Source of the DNA: DATBVX01 sp963724625
GTDB lineage: Bacteria > Pseudomonadota > Gammaproteobacteria > Steroidobacterales > Steroidobacteraceae
Assembly (NCBI GenBank): GCA_963724625.1
Contig: CAVRVO010000004.1
Coordinates: 186,001 to 250,000 of the forward strand
Reading direction: 5' to 3'
DNA length: 64,000 bases
Part shown: piece by piece, positions 44,258-53,546 of the stretch
How positions within the stretch are numbered: position 1 is the first letter of the stretch
Layout of the letters: each line of letters opens with the position of its first letter
Program-made: the position numbers and the translations under genes
The notes under the pieces: generated by a model
Databases searched by the model: none
What the model was told of the DNA's origin: nothing
What the model saw: the letters and a program-made list of their open reading frames with translations, nothing else

Positions 44258-45391
44258 ATGACGGCGAGAGCGATGGCGAAAAAAACCCGCACCCGGGCAC
44301 GCGCGCCCGACGTGGTGCCGAGCCGAGCCGCCAGCGATGCCACGCGAGCTTCGGCGCACCGGCCGAAGAATCACAAGCACACGATCAACGATATCGCACG
44401 CCTGGCGAACGTCTCGAAGAAGACCGTCTCGCGCGTCATCAACCAGTCACCTTTCGTGCGCGAAGAGACGCGCCTGCGCATCAGCGAGATCATGCAGAAA
44501 GTCGCCTACACGCCCGACCCGCAAGCGCGCGGCCTGGCCTTCCGGCGCTCATTTCTCATTGGCCTGGTCTACGACAACCCCAACGCGACTTTCATCGTCA
44601 ACATCCAGGAAGGTGCGCTCGGCCCCATTCGCCGCTCCGGCTTCGAGCTGGTCGTCCATCCCTGCGACCGCACCAGCGAATCGTTCGTCGCCGACGTGCG
44701 CCATTTCGTGACGCGCCAGAAGCTCGACGGCGTGATCCTGGTCCCGCCGGTCTCCGAGGATGCGACGTTGATCCGCATGCTGAAGGACGTCGACTGCCGC
44801 TACATGCGCCTCCTTTCCGTGCCGCTCGATGAGCCGGCCAATATCGTGCTGTCGCTGGACCGTGATGCCGCGAAACAGGTGGGCGAGCATCTCGCTCAGC
44901 TGGGCCACCGCCGCATCGCTATGATCAAGGGCCCAACCGGATTCCGGTCCGCACATGAGCGCTTTACCGGTTTCACGGCTGGCCTCGCCGAGCATGGCCT
45001 GGCCGTGCCGCCGGAATACCTGGTCGAGGGCGCGTACACCTTCGAATCGGGCGTCGCCGCTGCCGAGGTGTTGCTGTCGCGCGCCCCGCGACCGACCGCG
45101 ATCTTCGCGGGCAATGACGAGATGGCCGCGGGCGTCTACAAAGTGGCGCACATGAAAGGGCTCACCATTCCTGCGGATCTTTCGGTGGTCGGGTTCGATG
45201 ACACGCCCATTGCCTCGCGCATCTGGCCGTCGCTCACGACCATCCGCCTCCCGATCCGCGACATGGGCCGCATCGCCGCCGACAAACTCATCGCCAAGGT
45301 TCACGGGCACGAGCAGCCGGCGAGCGCGGAATCAACGGTGTTTCCGCATCTGGTGCTGCGGGATTCATCCACCAAGCCTGGACCGAGCTGA
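44258..45391 (+). CDS. LacI-family transcriptional regulator of uronate genes
   Basis: The 377-residue protein has a basic tail of about 40 residues, then the LacI helix-turn-helix: TINDIARLANVSKKTVSRVI near 45-64, with VSKKTVSRV as recognition helix. A hinge and a periplasmic-binding-protein-like sensor follow (RSFLIGLVYDNPNATFIVNI, DGVILVPPVSE, GHRRIAMIKGP, AIFAGNDEMAAGVYKVA, SVVGFDDTPIASRIWPSLTT). An AAAGGG ribosome site precedes ATG 44258. Its placement and the four shared operators indicate a repressor that releases DNA when a uronate-derived effector binds. The effector is inferred, perhaps 2-keto-3-deoxygluconate or a uronate. Confidence 0.88.
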   Translation: MTARAMAKKTRTRARAPDVVPSRAASDATRASAHRPKNHKHTINDIARLANVSKKTVSRVINQSPFVREETRLRISEIMQKVAYTPDPQARGLAFRRSFLIGLVYDNPNATFIVNIQEGALGPIRRSGFELVVHPCDRTSESFVADVRHFVTRQKLDGVILVPPVSEDATLIRMLKDVDCRYMRLLSVPLDEPANIVLSLDRDAAKQVGEHLAQLGHRRIAMIKGPTGFRSAHERFTGFTAGLAEHGLAVPPEYLVEGAYTFESGVAAAEVLLSRAPRPTAIFAGNDEMAAGVYKVAHMKGLTIPADLSVVGFDDTPIASRIWPSLTTIRLPIRDMGRIAADKLIAKVHGHEQPASAESTVFPHLVLRDSSTKPGPS

Positions 45392-45395
45392 CGCG

Positions 45396-46861
45396 ATGCC
45401 AGCGCGCACGCAAGTAAAACCGCTTCGCTCCGCGGCGAGAAGGCTCACCGTGCACGAGGATCGACTGTTTCCCGCTGATCCCGCCGTACGATCAGTCGCT
45501 CGCGCGCTGTACCACGCCGTGCGAGACCTGCCGATCATCAGCCCGCATGGGCACACCGATCCTGCATGGTTCGCGCGCAATGAACCGTTTTCAAATGCAA
45601 CGGAGTTGCTGCTCGCGCCGGATCACTATCTGTTTCGCATGCTCTACAGCCAGGGCATCGCACTCGATGACGTGGGGGTGGCCTCGAAGCGTGGTCCATC
45701 GACCGCCGATCCGCGCGTCGCGTGGCGGCTGTTCGCCCGCCACTACCACCTTTTCGCGGGCACACCGTCGGCGATATGGCTCGAGTATGTGTTCGCCAAG
45801 GTATTCGGTCTCGATGTGCGGCTCGATGCGGAATCGGCCGATCATTATTTCGATGTGATCGGCGCCAAGCTGGTGACGGCCGAATTTCGCCCTCGCGCTC
45901 TGTTCGAGCGCTTCAACATCGAGGTGCTCGCGACTACGGAATCGCCGCTCGACACGCTCGAGCACCATCATGCAATCCGTGCGAGTGGCTGGCGCGGCCG
46001 GGTCATCACGGCCTATCGACCCGATCCGGTGATCGATGCGGAGCACGAGGGGTTCAAGGCGGCGCTGCCGCAGTTCGCGGAGCTCACAGGCGAGGATGTC
46101 TACGACTGGCGCGGCTATCTTGAAGCGCATCGCAAGCAGCGCGCCGTGTTTGCAGCCGCAGGCGCGACGTCGACGGATCACGGCCATGTGAGCGCCACGA
46201 CCGCGGATCTCTCGGCGACGGAAGCGGAACGCCTGTTCGCGCGCATCGTTAAGGGCGACTTCAGCGCGGCAGAGGCCGAGCTGTTCCGCGGCCAGATGCT
46301 GACCGAAATGGCGCGCATGAGCCTCGACGACGGCCTCGTCATGCAGATTCATCCCGGCTCGTTTCGCAATCACAACCGCTGGCTGCACCAGAGCTACGGC
46401 CGCGACAAGGGTGCCGATATTCCCTTGCCAACCGACTACGTGCGCGCGCTAAAGCCGCTCCTGGATCGCTTCGGTAACGACAAGCGTCTTTCGATCATCG
46501 TTTTCACCCTCGATGAAAGTACTTACAGCCGCGAGCTCGCGCCTCTCGCCGGCCACTACCCGGCGCTGAAGCTCGGACCGCGTGGTGGTTTCACGATAGC
46601 CCGGAAGGCATGCGCCGCTTTCGCGAGCAGACCACGGAGACCGCCGGCTTCTACAACACGGTGGGCTTCAACGACGACACGCGCGCGTTCCTTTCGATAC
46701 CGGCACGGCACGACGCCGCCCGCCGCGTCGATTGCGCCTTCCTCGCCCGGCTGGTGTGCGAACACCGACTCGCGGAGGACGATGCCCACCAGATCGCGCA
46801 GGATCTCGCATATCACCTGCCGAAGCGCGCCTACAAGCTCGATCAACCTGCAGGGGCGTGA
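45396..46861 (+). pseudogene. uxaC: Glucuronate/galacturonate isomerase, frameshifted near its 3' end
   Basis: From ATG 45396 the frame encodes a UxaC-type isomerase: DLPIISPHGHTDPAWFARNE (metal-binding His pair), HYLFRMLYSQG, WLEYVFAKVFGLD, VLATTESPLDTLEHH and HPGSFRNHNRWLHQSYGRDKG. At 46578-46583 the frame changes. LGP is followed by RGGF, where the family has a PWWFHDSPEGMRRFREQ stretch, which continues in another frame from 46584 to the stop at 46861. One missing base explains this. The full protein would be about 488 residues and convert galacturonate to tagaturonate or glucuronate to fructuronate. It is either inactive or a one-base sequence error. Confidence 0.85.
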
Positions 46862-46895
46862 AAGGCCACTGCGTTTTTCTGTCCGGAGCGAAGTC

Positions 46896-47732
46896 ATGCG
46901 GATCAAAGTGCTGCAGGCCACCCATCCTGAGATGATCAAGTCACTCGATACGGCGCAGTTGCGCGAGTTGTACCTCGCCAGCGAGATCTTCGTGCCCGGT
47001 GAGATCTGCCTCACCTATAGTCATGTCGAGCGCTTCATCATCGGAGGAGCCCAACCCGTGAAGGAGGGACTGAAGCTCACGACGATGAAGGAGGTGGGCT
47101 CCGATCCTTTCCTCGCGCGACGTGAGATGGGAGTGATCAATGTCGGCGGCGCGGGGCGTGTCAGCATCGATGGCTCGAAGTACGAGCTCGAACCGCGCGA
47201 CGGCGTGTATATCGGTGCGGGCAGCGCCAATGTCGTGTTCGAATCGAAGGATGCGGCGAATCCTGCAAAGTTCTACCTCGCGAGCTCACCATCGCATGCA
47301 CGCCATCCGACCGTGCGCATTCCCGTGTCCGAAGCCAAGCCGATGCCGATGGGTGCGGTCGAAACCTCCAACGAACGCACGATCTACCAATACGTGAATC
47401 CCGACATCTGCAAGTCCTCCCAGCTCCTGCTTGGGCTCACTTCACTCAAGAAGGGGAGCGTCTGGAACACCATGCCCTGTCACCTCCACGACCGGCGCTC
47501 GGAGATCTACTTCTACTTCGACCTCAAGCCGGCCGACCGTGTATTTCACTTCATGGGGCAGCCGCATGAGACGCGCCACCTTTTGATGGCGAACGAGCAG
47601 GCGGCGATTTCGCCACCGTGGTCGATTCACTCCGGGGCCGGGACTTCGAGCTACTCGTTCATCTGGGCAATGGCAGGCGACAACCAGGACTACAAGGACA
47701 TGGACCAGGTACCGACCATCGACCTGCGCTGA
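46896..47732 (+). CDS. kduI: 5-keto-4-deoxyuronate isomerase
   Basis: The 278-residue product is full length for KduI. The zinc ligands match by number: His196, His198 and Glu203 in CHLHDRRSE, and His245 in WSIHSGAGTS. Other landmarks are FIIGGAQPVKEGL, NVGGAGRVSIDGSKY and FHFMGQPHETRHL. It isomerises 5-keto-4-deoxyuronate, formed from unsaturated galacturonate after pectate lyase action, to 2,5-diketo-3-deoxygluconate. It lies 34 bases after the uxaC stop and 9 bases before kduD. The long frame open through uxaC into it comes only from the uxaC frameshift. Confidence 0.95.
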   Translation: MRIKVLQATHPEMIKSLDTAQLRELYLASEIFVPGEICLTYSHVERFIIGGAQPVKEGLKLTTMKEVGSDPFLARREMGVINVGGAGRVSIDGSKYELEPRDGVYIGAGSANVVFESKDAANPAKFYLASSPSHARHPTVRIPVSEAKPMPMGAVETSNERTIYQYVNPDICKSSQLLLGLTSLKKGSVWNTMPCHLHDRRSEIYFYFDLKPADRVFHFMGQPHETRHLLMANEQAAISPPWSIHSGAGTSSYSFIWAMAGDNQDYKDMDQVPTIDLR

Positions 47733-47741
47733 GAACCAACG

Positions 47742-48500
47742 ATGTCAGACTTGTTCGATCTGAGCGGACGTGTCGCGATCGTGACTGGTGCCAACACTGG
47801 TCTCGGCCAGGCGATCGCCATCGCGCTTGCGCAGGCGGGGGCGGATATCGCGGCAGTCGGGCGTTCGCGGCCGGACGACACGGCGAAGCACGTGCGCGCC
47901 GCGGGACGCAAGCTTCACGCCATCGAGTGCGATCTGAGCGTAAAGCCGGACCTCGGTGCTGTCGTCAAGGAAGTCATCGACAAACTGGGGCACATCGACG
48001 TCCTGGTGAACAACGCCGGGATCATTCGCCGCAATGCCGCGCTCGACTTCACTGAAGAAGACTGGGACACGGTCATGAACGTCAACCTCAAGACAGTGTT
48101 CTTTCTCTCCCAGGCAGCTGCGCGCGCGATGCTCGCAGGCCCGAAGCGCGGCAAGATCATCAACATCGCTTCGATGCTTTCGTTTCAGGGCGGGATTCGC
48201 GTCGCATCCTATACGGCGAGCAAGAGCGGCATCGCCGGCCTCACGCGCCTGCTCGCCAACGAATGGGCGGCGCAGGGCATCAACGTGAATGCCATCGCAC
48301 CCGGCTACTTCGAGACCAACAACACGAAGGCGCTACGCGCCGATGCCGAGCGCAATGCGGATATTCTCAAGCGCATTCCCGCGGGACGTTGGGGCAAGCC
48401 CGGCGATCTTGCTGGCGCTGCGGTCTTTCTCGCCTCAGCAGCGTCTGACTACGTTCACGGCGCGATCATTCCGGTCGACGGCGGCTGGCTCGCGCGCTAG
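47742..48500 (+). CDS. kduD: 2-keto-3-deoxygluconate 5-dehydrogenase
   Basis: The 252-residue protein is a classical short-chain dehydrogenase. It has TGANTGLG near 15-22 for NAD, NNAGI near 88, the catalytic Ser near 144, Tyr157 and Lys161 in SYTASKSG, and the KduD-typical INVNAIAPGYFETNNTKALR. It reduces 2,5-diketo-3-deoxygluconate to 2-keto-3-deoxygluconate, which joins the altronate route. It is next to kduI and ends the operon. The following gene converges on it. Confidence 0.93.
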   Translation: MSDLFDLSGRVAIVTGANTGLGQAIAIALAQAGADIAAVGRSRPDDTAKHVRAAGRKLHAIECDLSVKPDLGAVVKEVIDKLGHIDVLVNNAGIIRRNAALDFTEEDWDTVMNVNLKTVFFLSQAAARAMLAGPKRGKIINIASMLSFQGGIRVASYTASKSGIAGLTRLLANEWAAQGINVNAIAPGYFETNNTKALRADAERNADILKRIPAGRWGKPGDLAGAAVFLASAASDYVHGAIIPVDGGWLAR

Positions 48501-48547
48501 ACGCCGTCTATCTGCAGCGCGGAGTGCGCGGCCCACTACGTCTCCAG

Positions 48548-49294
48548 TCAGCGCTCTGGCGGTGATTCCGTTGGCGGCACGAGTGTGTATCCGTGCATCG
48601 GGCTGTCTTCGCTCGGCGGCGGCCCCTTTATGATGATGGGTGACGGGCCACGTCTTTCTTCGAAGTCCCTCTGGACCCTTCGGTACGCCGCAACCGGGTC
48701 AGAATCCCCTGTGCGCTCCTGCAGGAATGTGGCAGCAACCCGCGGATCATTCGACATCGCGTTCACGGACCTGACCTTGCCGATTGCATCGATTCGATAG
48801 CACAGAATTGAGCCGTTGTAGGCTAGCTCGCGATAAGTGTCGCCTTCATCACCAGGCACCGCTTTTGATAGCTGCAGAAACTCCGCTCGCTGCTGACCCA
48901 CGGCAAACTTGAGACGTTCGCCAACGGTCCCAGGCAGAAACAGAAGATCGCGGGCGCCGACAAACATCGTGTAGACGCGCCCGTCGCTCCCGGCCACGGC
49001 CTTCAATTCCGGGTACGCGACCTCCAATCCATTCGTCGTGGTGAGTTGATCAATGTCATAAAAAGTGAGCCCTTTGTTGAAGATCAGAGCCGCACTTGTG
49101 TCCTCATCTGGAGCTTGAGTGGCTCGGGCTTCGAGTTTCTCTCTTGCGGCTTGAATCACCTCACCTGGACGACCAGTTCCAGCGTAGCTCTCCAGCGCGC
49201 TGAGGGCGAGATCTGCGTCGGTAGGACGTTCCTTCGAATCGGCGTGAGAACTGCTTGCCAAACAGAGGAACAGGGTGAGCGTTGCGATCCTCAT
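48548..49294 (-). CDS. Exported hypothetical protein
   Basis: The 248-residue protein from ATG 49294 has a signal peptide (RIATLTLFLCLASSSHA). The mature part contains ALIFNKGLTFYDIDQLTTTN, TMFVGARDLLFLPGTVGERL and AAYRRVQRDFEERRGPSPI, with a proline-rich tail. I do not recognise a family. GGGAG lies six bases before this ATG, better spaced than for the ATG at 49300. It sits at the edge of the pectin locus in the opposite direction and shows no obvious link to it. Confidence 0.6.
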   Translation of the reverse strand: MRIATLTLFLCLASSSHADSKERPTDADLALSALESYAGTGRPGEVIQAAREKLEARATQAPDEDTSAALIFNKGLTFYDIDQLTTTNGLEVAYPELKAVAGSDGRVYTMFVGARDLLFLPGTVGERLKFAVGQQRAEFLQLSKAVPGDEGDTYRELAYNGSILCYRIDAIGKVRSVNAMSNDPRVAATFLQERTGDSDPVAAYRRVQRDFEERRGPSPIIIKGPPPSEDSPMHGYTLVPPTESPPER

Positions 49295-49434
49295 GTCCAT
49301 CTCCCTGATCAGTGCTGGACGCGAGGCACAGAAGAGACGATGCCCTGGCAATCTGACATCTCAACGCTCAATGCTGGTGCGTTTGTGGCGAAATGTGGCG
49401 CAATCTGCCGGCAAGCCCGAATACCGTGCTCGGC

Positions 49435-50079
49435 TCAGGGCAGCTCGTTCGAGGAATGAGGATCGATCGAATAGGGATACACGCGATCGAGAAAGCGCGG
49501 CTGACTGCGTACACGGTCGATCCAGGCGATCACGTTTCGATAATCGCCCAGCGGCAGGTCCGCATCGCGCGCGACGTGCGTGTATGCGAACAGCGAGATG
49601 TCCGCGATCGTGTAGTCCTCGCCCACGACGAAGGGACGTTGCGCCAGCTCACGGTCGAGTGCCGCCAGTGCCTTCAACGCACCTTGCCGTTTCGCTTCGA
49701 TCATCTGCCGCCGGGGCGACGAGCCCAGCTTGTCGGTGAGCGTCCAGTAGCGCAGCGAGCCCGCGGTGGATTGAATGTAATCCGCTTCGAACGACATCCA
49801 TTGCAGGACCTTGGCGCGCTGAAAGCTGTCCGCGGGCAGAAAACGCGAGCCCTCAGCCAGGTGGAACAGGATCGCGTTCGATTCCGCGAGTACGCGCCCA
49901 TCCTCGAGCTTGATTGCCGGCACGGCGCCGGTTGGATTGATCGCCAGGTACTCCGGCCGCTGACCTTCGCCTTCGAAGATGCTCACGATCTCGGTGCGAT
50001 AGGGTCGATCCAGCTGATTGAGCAACAGGCGGATTTTGTAACCGTTCTGCGAGGGCAGGTAATCGTAGAGCGTAAGCAT
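49435..50079 (-). CDS. Glutathione S-transferase family protein
   Basis: The 214-residue product from ATG 50079 (AAAGGAG upstream) is a typical GST. The N-terminal thioredoxin fold carries DYLPSQNGYKIRLLLNQLDR, with Ser near 10 as the likely catalytic residue. The cis-proline region is NPTGAVPAIKLEDGRVLAES, where Glu-Ser binds the glutathione gamma-glutamyl group. The helical domain has FVVGEDYTIADISLFAYTHVA. It conjugates or reduces electrophiles, or protects against peroxide. The substrate is unknown and no neighbour suggests one. Confidence 0.88.
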   Translation of the reverse strand: MLTLYDYLPSQNGYKIRLLLNQLDRPYRTEIVSIFEGEGQRPEYLAINPTGAVPAIKLEDGRVLAESNAILFHLAEGSRFLPADSFQRAKVLQWMSFEADYIQSTAGSLRYWTLTDKLGSSPRRQMIEAKRQGALKALAALDRELAQRPFVVGEDYTIADISLFAYTHVARDADLPLGDYRNVIAWIDRVRSQPRFLDRVYPYSIDPHSSNELP

Positions 50080-50209
50080 GCGTCGATCTCCTTTACGCGC
50101 GATTATTCGCCGCACCGATCCGATACACACTCCGATTCTTGCGCTGGAACTGGCGCTATTGCTTCAGACGACGTTCGACGACACCGAGACGGCACCGCCG
50201 TCGCGGCAA

Positions 50210-50635
50210 TTACTGCTGCGGAACGGGGACGACCTGGTAGTTGCTCGAATCCTTGATCGGGTCGATCCGGTCCACGAAGTAACGCGTCTCGGCAAAGCAG
50301 GAAGTCGGCACCAGCGGATGCTCGCTGTAGTGCAGCCTCACGCGCTCGCCAATGACCTGGTTTATCGCTGGAGCCAGTGACTCATCGCGCACGCTGAAGT
50401 ACCAGATCTCCGGCGAGACGCCTCCCACGACGTACAGCGCCAGCTCCCCTTCGTAGGTCTTGCAGATCCAGCCCTTGCGGGAAAACTTTTGCAGCACGCC
50501 GGCGCGTTCCCCCTCGCCGTAGCTCCAGCTCAAGGTGAACATCGTCCAGAGAACAGCGAGCACGACGATGATCAGCACCAGCCACAGAAATACACGGCCG
50601 ACACGCGACATGACGCTGGGCACGGTACTGTTCAT
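50210..50635 (-). CDS. Conserved membrane-anchored protein
   Basis: The 141-residue protein has one N-terminal membrane helix (VFLWLVLIIVVLAVLWTMFTL) followed by SYGEGERAGVLQKFSRKGWI and CKTYEGELALYVVG. Similar proteins occur in many Proteobacteria and are sometimes labelled 6-phosphogluconate dehydrogenase without basis. The rest is probably a small periplasmic beta-domain (VRDESLAPAINQVIGERVRL). Function is unknown. It lies 6 bases after the 2-oxoacid oxidoreductase beta gene on the same strand. Confidence 0.7.
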   Translation of the reverse strand: MNSTVPSVMSRVGRVFLWLVLIIVVLAVLWTMFTLSWSYGEGERAGVLQKFSRKGWICKTYEGELALYVVGGVSPEIWYFSVRDESLAPAINQVIGERVRLHYSEHPLVPTSCFAETRYFVDRIDPIKDSSNYQVVPVPQQ

Positions 50636-50641
50636 GATTGA

Positions 50642-51697
50642 CTACCTGTAGCGGCCAAGGATTTTCTGCAAGCCCTTCGAGCCAGGGCTCAATTTCTCAT
50701 ACGGGATGCTGTTGAGCGGCACCGGCGGCGTGTCGTTGTGGTCATGAAAATCCGACGTCGTTGGCTCAACGTACAGCAGCCCGGTGAGAAATTCCCGCTC
50801 GGCCAGCTTGCTTTGAATGTACGCATAAGCCGCCGGCCGGTCGACCGGGTTGTAGTTGTGATCGATCTTGCGCAGGCGCACCTGGCTGCCATCGTGCATG
50901 GTCACCGGCAGCGCCTCGCCCTCCGCGTACTTCGCGGTGATTTCCTGCATCGGCGCAATGAAATCGGCGTGCACTGCTTCGTGATAGTGCTCACGCGTGA
51001 AAGCGTAGCTCTTGGTGGAGCCTTCGTGATCATTGAAGGTGACGCACGGTGACAGTACGTCGATGAGCGCGAAGCCCTTGTGCCTGAACCCCGCCTGGAT
51101 CAGCGGCACGAGCTGCTCTTTGTCACCGGAGAAGCTGCGCGCCACGAACGTCGCGCCCAACGAGAGTGCCGTGAGCACGGGATCGATCGGCTGCTGCGTG
51201 TTGGCTTCACCCTTCTTCGCGGTGCTGCCGACATCTGCAGAGGCGGAGAACTGCCCCTTGGTGAGACCGTACACGCCGTTGTTCTCGATCATGTACAGCA
51301 TGTTGATGTTGCGGCGGATCGCGTGGCAGAACTGACCGAGCCCGATGGAGAGCGTGTCGCCATCGCCCGAAACGCCGATGTAGTACAGGTCGCGGTTCGC
51401 GGCGTAGGCGCCGGTCGCGATCGACGGCATGCGGCCGTGAACCGAGTTGAAGCCATGTCCGCCGCTGACGAAGTACGCCGTGGTCTTGGAGGAGCAGCCG
51501 ATGCCGGAGAGCTTCACGAGATTCTGTGGCTCGAGCGACATGCCCCAGCACGCCTCTGTAATCGCCGCGGTGATGGAATCGTGACCGCAGCCCGCGCAGA
51601 GCGTCGACATGGTCCCTTCATAATCGCGGCGCGTGAGGCCGAGCTCGTTCTTTGGCAGGCTCGGGTGGGCAATTTTCGGCTTCAGCAGATAGCTCAT
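50642..51697 (-). CDS. 2-oxoacid:ferredoxin oxidoreductase, beta subunit (KorB type)
   Basis: The 351-residue protein from ATG 51697 (AAGGAG upstream) has the beta-subunit features. LCAGCGHDSITAAITEACWG has a CxxC. The thiamine diphosphate/magnesium motif is GDGDTLSIG...NINMLYMIENNGVYGLTKGQ (two runs). VLSPCVTFNDHEGS carries a further Cys. It forms the TPP active site where the 2-oxoacid, probably 2-oxoglutarate, is decarboxylated and electrons pass to ferredoxin. It follows the alpha gene by 10 bases. The three-gene set with 51708 and 53516 is transcribed together. Confidence 0.88.
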   Translation of the reverse strand: MSYLLKPKIAHPSLPKNELGLTRRDYEGTMSTLCAGCGHDSITAAITEACWGMSLEPQNLVKLSGIGCSSKTTAYFVSGGHGFNSVHGRMPSIATGAYAANRDLYYIGVSGDGDTLSIGLGQFCHAIRRNINMLYMIENNGVYGLTKGQFSASADVGSTAKKGEANTQQPIDPVLTALSLGATFVARSFSGDKEQLVPLIQAGFRHKGFALIDVLSPCVTFNDHEGSTKSYAFTREHYHEAVHADFIAPMQEITAKYAEGEALPVTMHDGSQVRLRKIDHNYNPVDRPAAYAYIQSKLAEREFLTGLLYVEPTTSDFHDHNDTPPVPLNSIPYEKLSPGSKGLQKILGRYR

Positions 51698-51707
51698 TAG
51701 GACTCCT

Positions 51708-53546
51708 TCAGCTTGCCGCACCGGTGATGCGGCTGCGACCCTCTCCCACTTCCGCCATCACTCCATTGACGATGCACTCCGAGGAGATCGACAGTCCACT
51801 GTAGTGCAGGATCGACCGCAGCCTGGCCTTGTCGACCGAAGTCTCGAGCGTCAGCAATGAACGCAGCTGTGCGTCGCGGTTCTGCTCGACGACAAACACG
51901 ATCTCGTGCCGATTGAGGAAATCGTCGACCTCCCTGCCGAAGGGGAAGGCACGGATGCGCATGTAGTTCACGCCCACGCCACGTGCCTGCAGGATGTCGA
52001 GCGCTTCGTGTACGGCTCCGTCGGAGCTCCCCACCGCGACGATACCGACGTCGAAGAGGCCACGTTGCTCGATGATCGCGTGCGGGACGAGGCGCGCAGC
52101 GGTGCTGAACTTGCGCTTCAGCCGGTCGAGCACCAGTTGGTACTCGGCGGAATCTTCCGTGTAGCCGCCGTACTGCGTGTGCCCTGAGCCGCGGGTGAAA
52201 TACGCCGCTTTCGGATGCACGCCCGGCAACGTGCGATAGGTGATGCCGTCCTCGTCCCGATCCACGAAGCGGAAAAAGCGATCGAGCTTCAGCACCTCTT
52301 CCTTGCTGTAGATCTTGCCGCGATCCGGCTGATAGGCGTCGTCCCACTTCAGATCGGGGCACATCCAGTCGTTCATGCCGATGTCGAGATCCGAAAGCAC
52401 CATGACGGGCGTCTGCAGGCGCTCGGCGAGATCGAAAGCCTTGACTGCGAGATAGAAGCACTCCTCCGGATTCGCAGGGAATAACAGCACGTGGCGCGTG
52501 TCGCCGTGCGATGCGTACGCGCACAGGAGGATGTCTGCCTGCTGTGTGCGCGTAGGCATGCCAGTGGAGGGACCTACACGCTGGACGTCAAAGATCACCG
52601 CCGGGACTTCCGCGTAGTACGCGAGCCCAAGGAACTCATTCATCAGCGAGATGCCCGGGCCGCTCGTCGGCGTGAACGCACGCACGCCGTTCCAGGTCGC
52701 ACCCAGGACGATGCCGATCGCGGCGAGCTCATCCTCGGCCTGGATGATCATGAAGTTCTTCTTGCCGGTTTCGGCATCCACCCGCAGCTTCTCGCAGAAG
52801 CTCTTGAAGGCATCCATGAGCGAGGTTGACGGCGTGATCGGATACCAGGCGCCAACCGTGGCGCCAGCGTAGACGCAACCCAGCGCTGCCGCGGTGTTGC
52901 CGTCGATCATGATGTGGCCGCGCGTCTTGTCCATCGGCTTGACCCGCAGCGGCAACGGGCAGGGCACATTCTCTTTCGTGTAGTTGTAACCCAGCTCGAC
53001 CGCCTTGAGATTCGCTGCAACCAGGTTCGCCTTCTTGCCGTAAGTTTCGTTGAGGAGCTCCTTGAGCTTCGTCATGTCGATGTCGAGGAGTGCGGCGAGG
53101 ACTCCGGCGTAGGCGATGTTCTTCATCAGGATGCGCGAACGCACGCCCTGGAAATTCTCGTTGCAGAGTTTCGCCAGCGGCACACCGATGATGGTGATGT
53201 CATCGCGCTGCAGGAGAGTCGATCGCGGCCAGGTCGAGTCGTAGATGAGATAGCCGCCCGTACTCACTTCCTTGAGGTCGCGGGCATAGGTTTCGGCATT
53301 CATCGATACCATGAGGTCGATGCGCCCGGAGCGAGCGACATAGCCGTCCCGGGTGACCCGGATCTCGTACCAGGTGGGCAGGCCCTGGATGTTGGATGGG
53401 AAATAGTTCTTGCCCATCACGGGCACGCCCATGCGGAAGATCGACTTCATGAGCAGCGTATTGGCACTGGCGGAGCCCGTGCCGTTCACGGTCGCAATCT
53501 TGACGGCGAAGTCGTTTATGCGCTCTGGCGCTGCTCGGTCGGGCAT
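51708..53546 (-). CDS. 2-oxoacid:ferredoxin oxidoreductase, fused gamma-alpha subunit (KorA type)
   Basis: The 612-residue product joins a gamma domain (about 10-190; IATVNGTGSASANTLLMKSIF and LPTWYEIRVTRDGYVARSG) to the alpha domain. The latter has GAWYPITPSTSLMDAF near 233-248, the family YPITPS motif, then AFTPTSGPGISLMNEFLGLA and a CoA-site region PVMVLSDLDIGMNDWM. It completes the oxidoreductase with the beta subunit. In family terms 2-oxoglutarate is most likely, pyruvate possible. The ATG is inside the last 31 bases of the upstream flavoprotein gene, so expression is coupled. Confidence 0.87.
   Translation of the reverse strand: MPDRAAPERINDFAVKIATVNGTGSASANTLLMKSIFRMGVPVMGKNYFPSNIQGLPTWYEIRVTRDGYVARSGRIDLMVSMNAETYARDLKEVSTGGYLIYDSTWPRSTLLQRDDITIIGVPLAKLCNENFQGVRSRILMKNIAYAGVLAALLDIDMTKLKELLNETYGKKANLVAANLKAVELGYNYTKENVPCPLPLRVKPMDKTRGHIMIDGNTAAALGCVYAGATVGAWYPITPSTSLMDAFKSFCEKLRVDAETGKKNFMIIQAEDELAAIGIVLGATWNGVRAFTPTSGPGISLMNEFLGLAYYAEVPAVIFDVQRVGPSTGMPTRTQQADILLCAYASHGDTRHVLLFPANPEECFYLAVKAFDLAERLQTPVMVLSDLDIGMNDWMCPDLKWDDAYQPDRGKIYSKEEVLKLDRFFRFVDRDEDGITYRTLPGVHPKAAYFTRGSGHTQYGGYTEDSAEYQLVLDRLKRKFSTAARLVPHAIIEQRGLFDVGIVAVGSSDGAVHEALDILQARGVGVNYMRIRAFPFGREVDDFLNRHEIVFVVEQNRDAQLRSLLTLETSVDKARLRSILHYSGLSISSECIVNGVMAEVGEGRSRITGAAS

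Noticed and set aside
44963..44976. TTTACCGGTTTCAC inside lacI, resembling the operator
   Set aside because: It lies deep in coding sequence, lacks the GTGTCA half and fits normal codons.
45198..47732. An 844-codon open frame joining uxaC and kduI
   Set aside because: It begins inside lacI in another frame and loses isomerase similarity after 46580. The true uxaC end is in a neighbouring frame, and kduI has its own start at 46896.
51717..51727. CACCGGTG near the end of the korA-type gene
   Set aside because: It lacks the outer TGA/TCA parts of the operator and is in coding sequence, probably chance.
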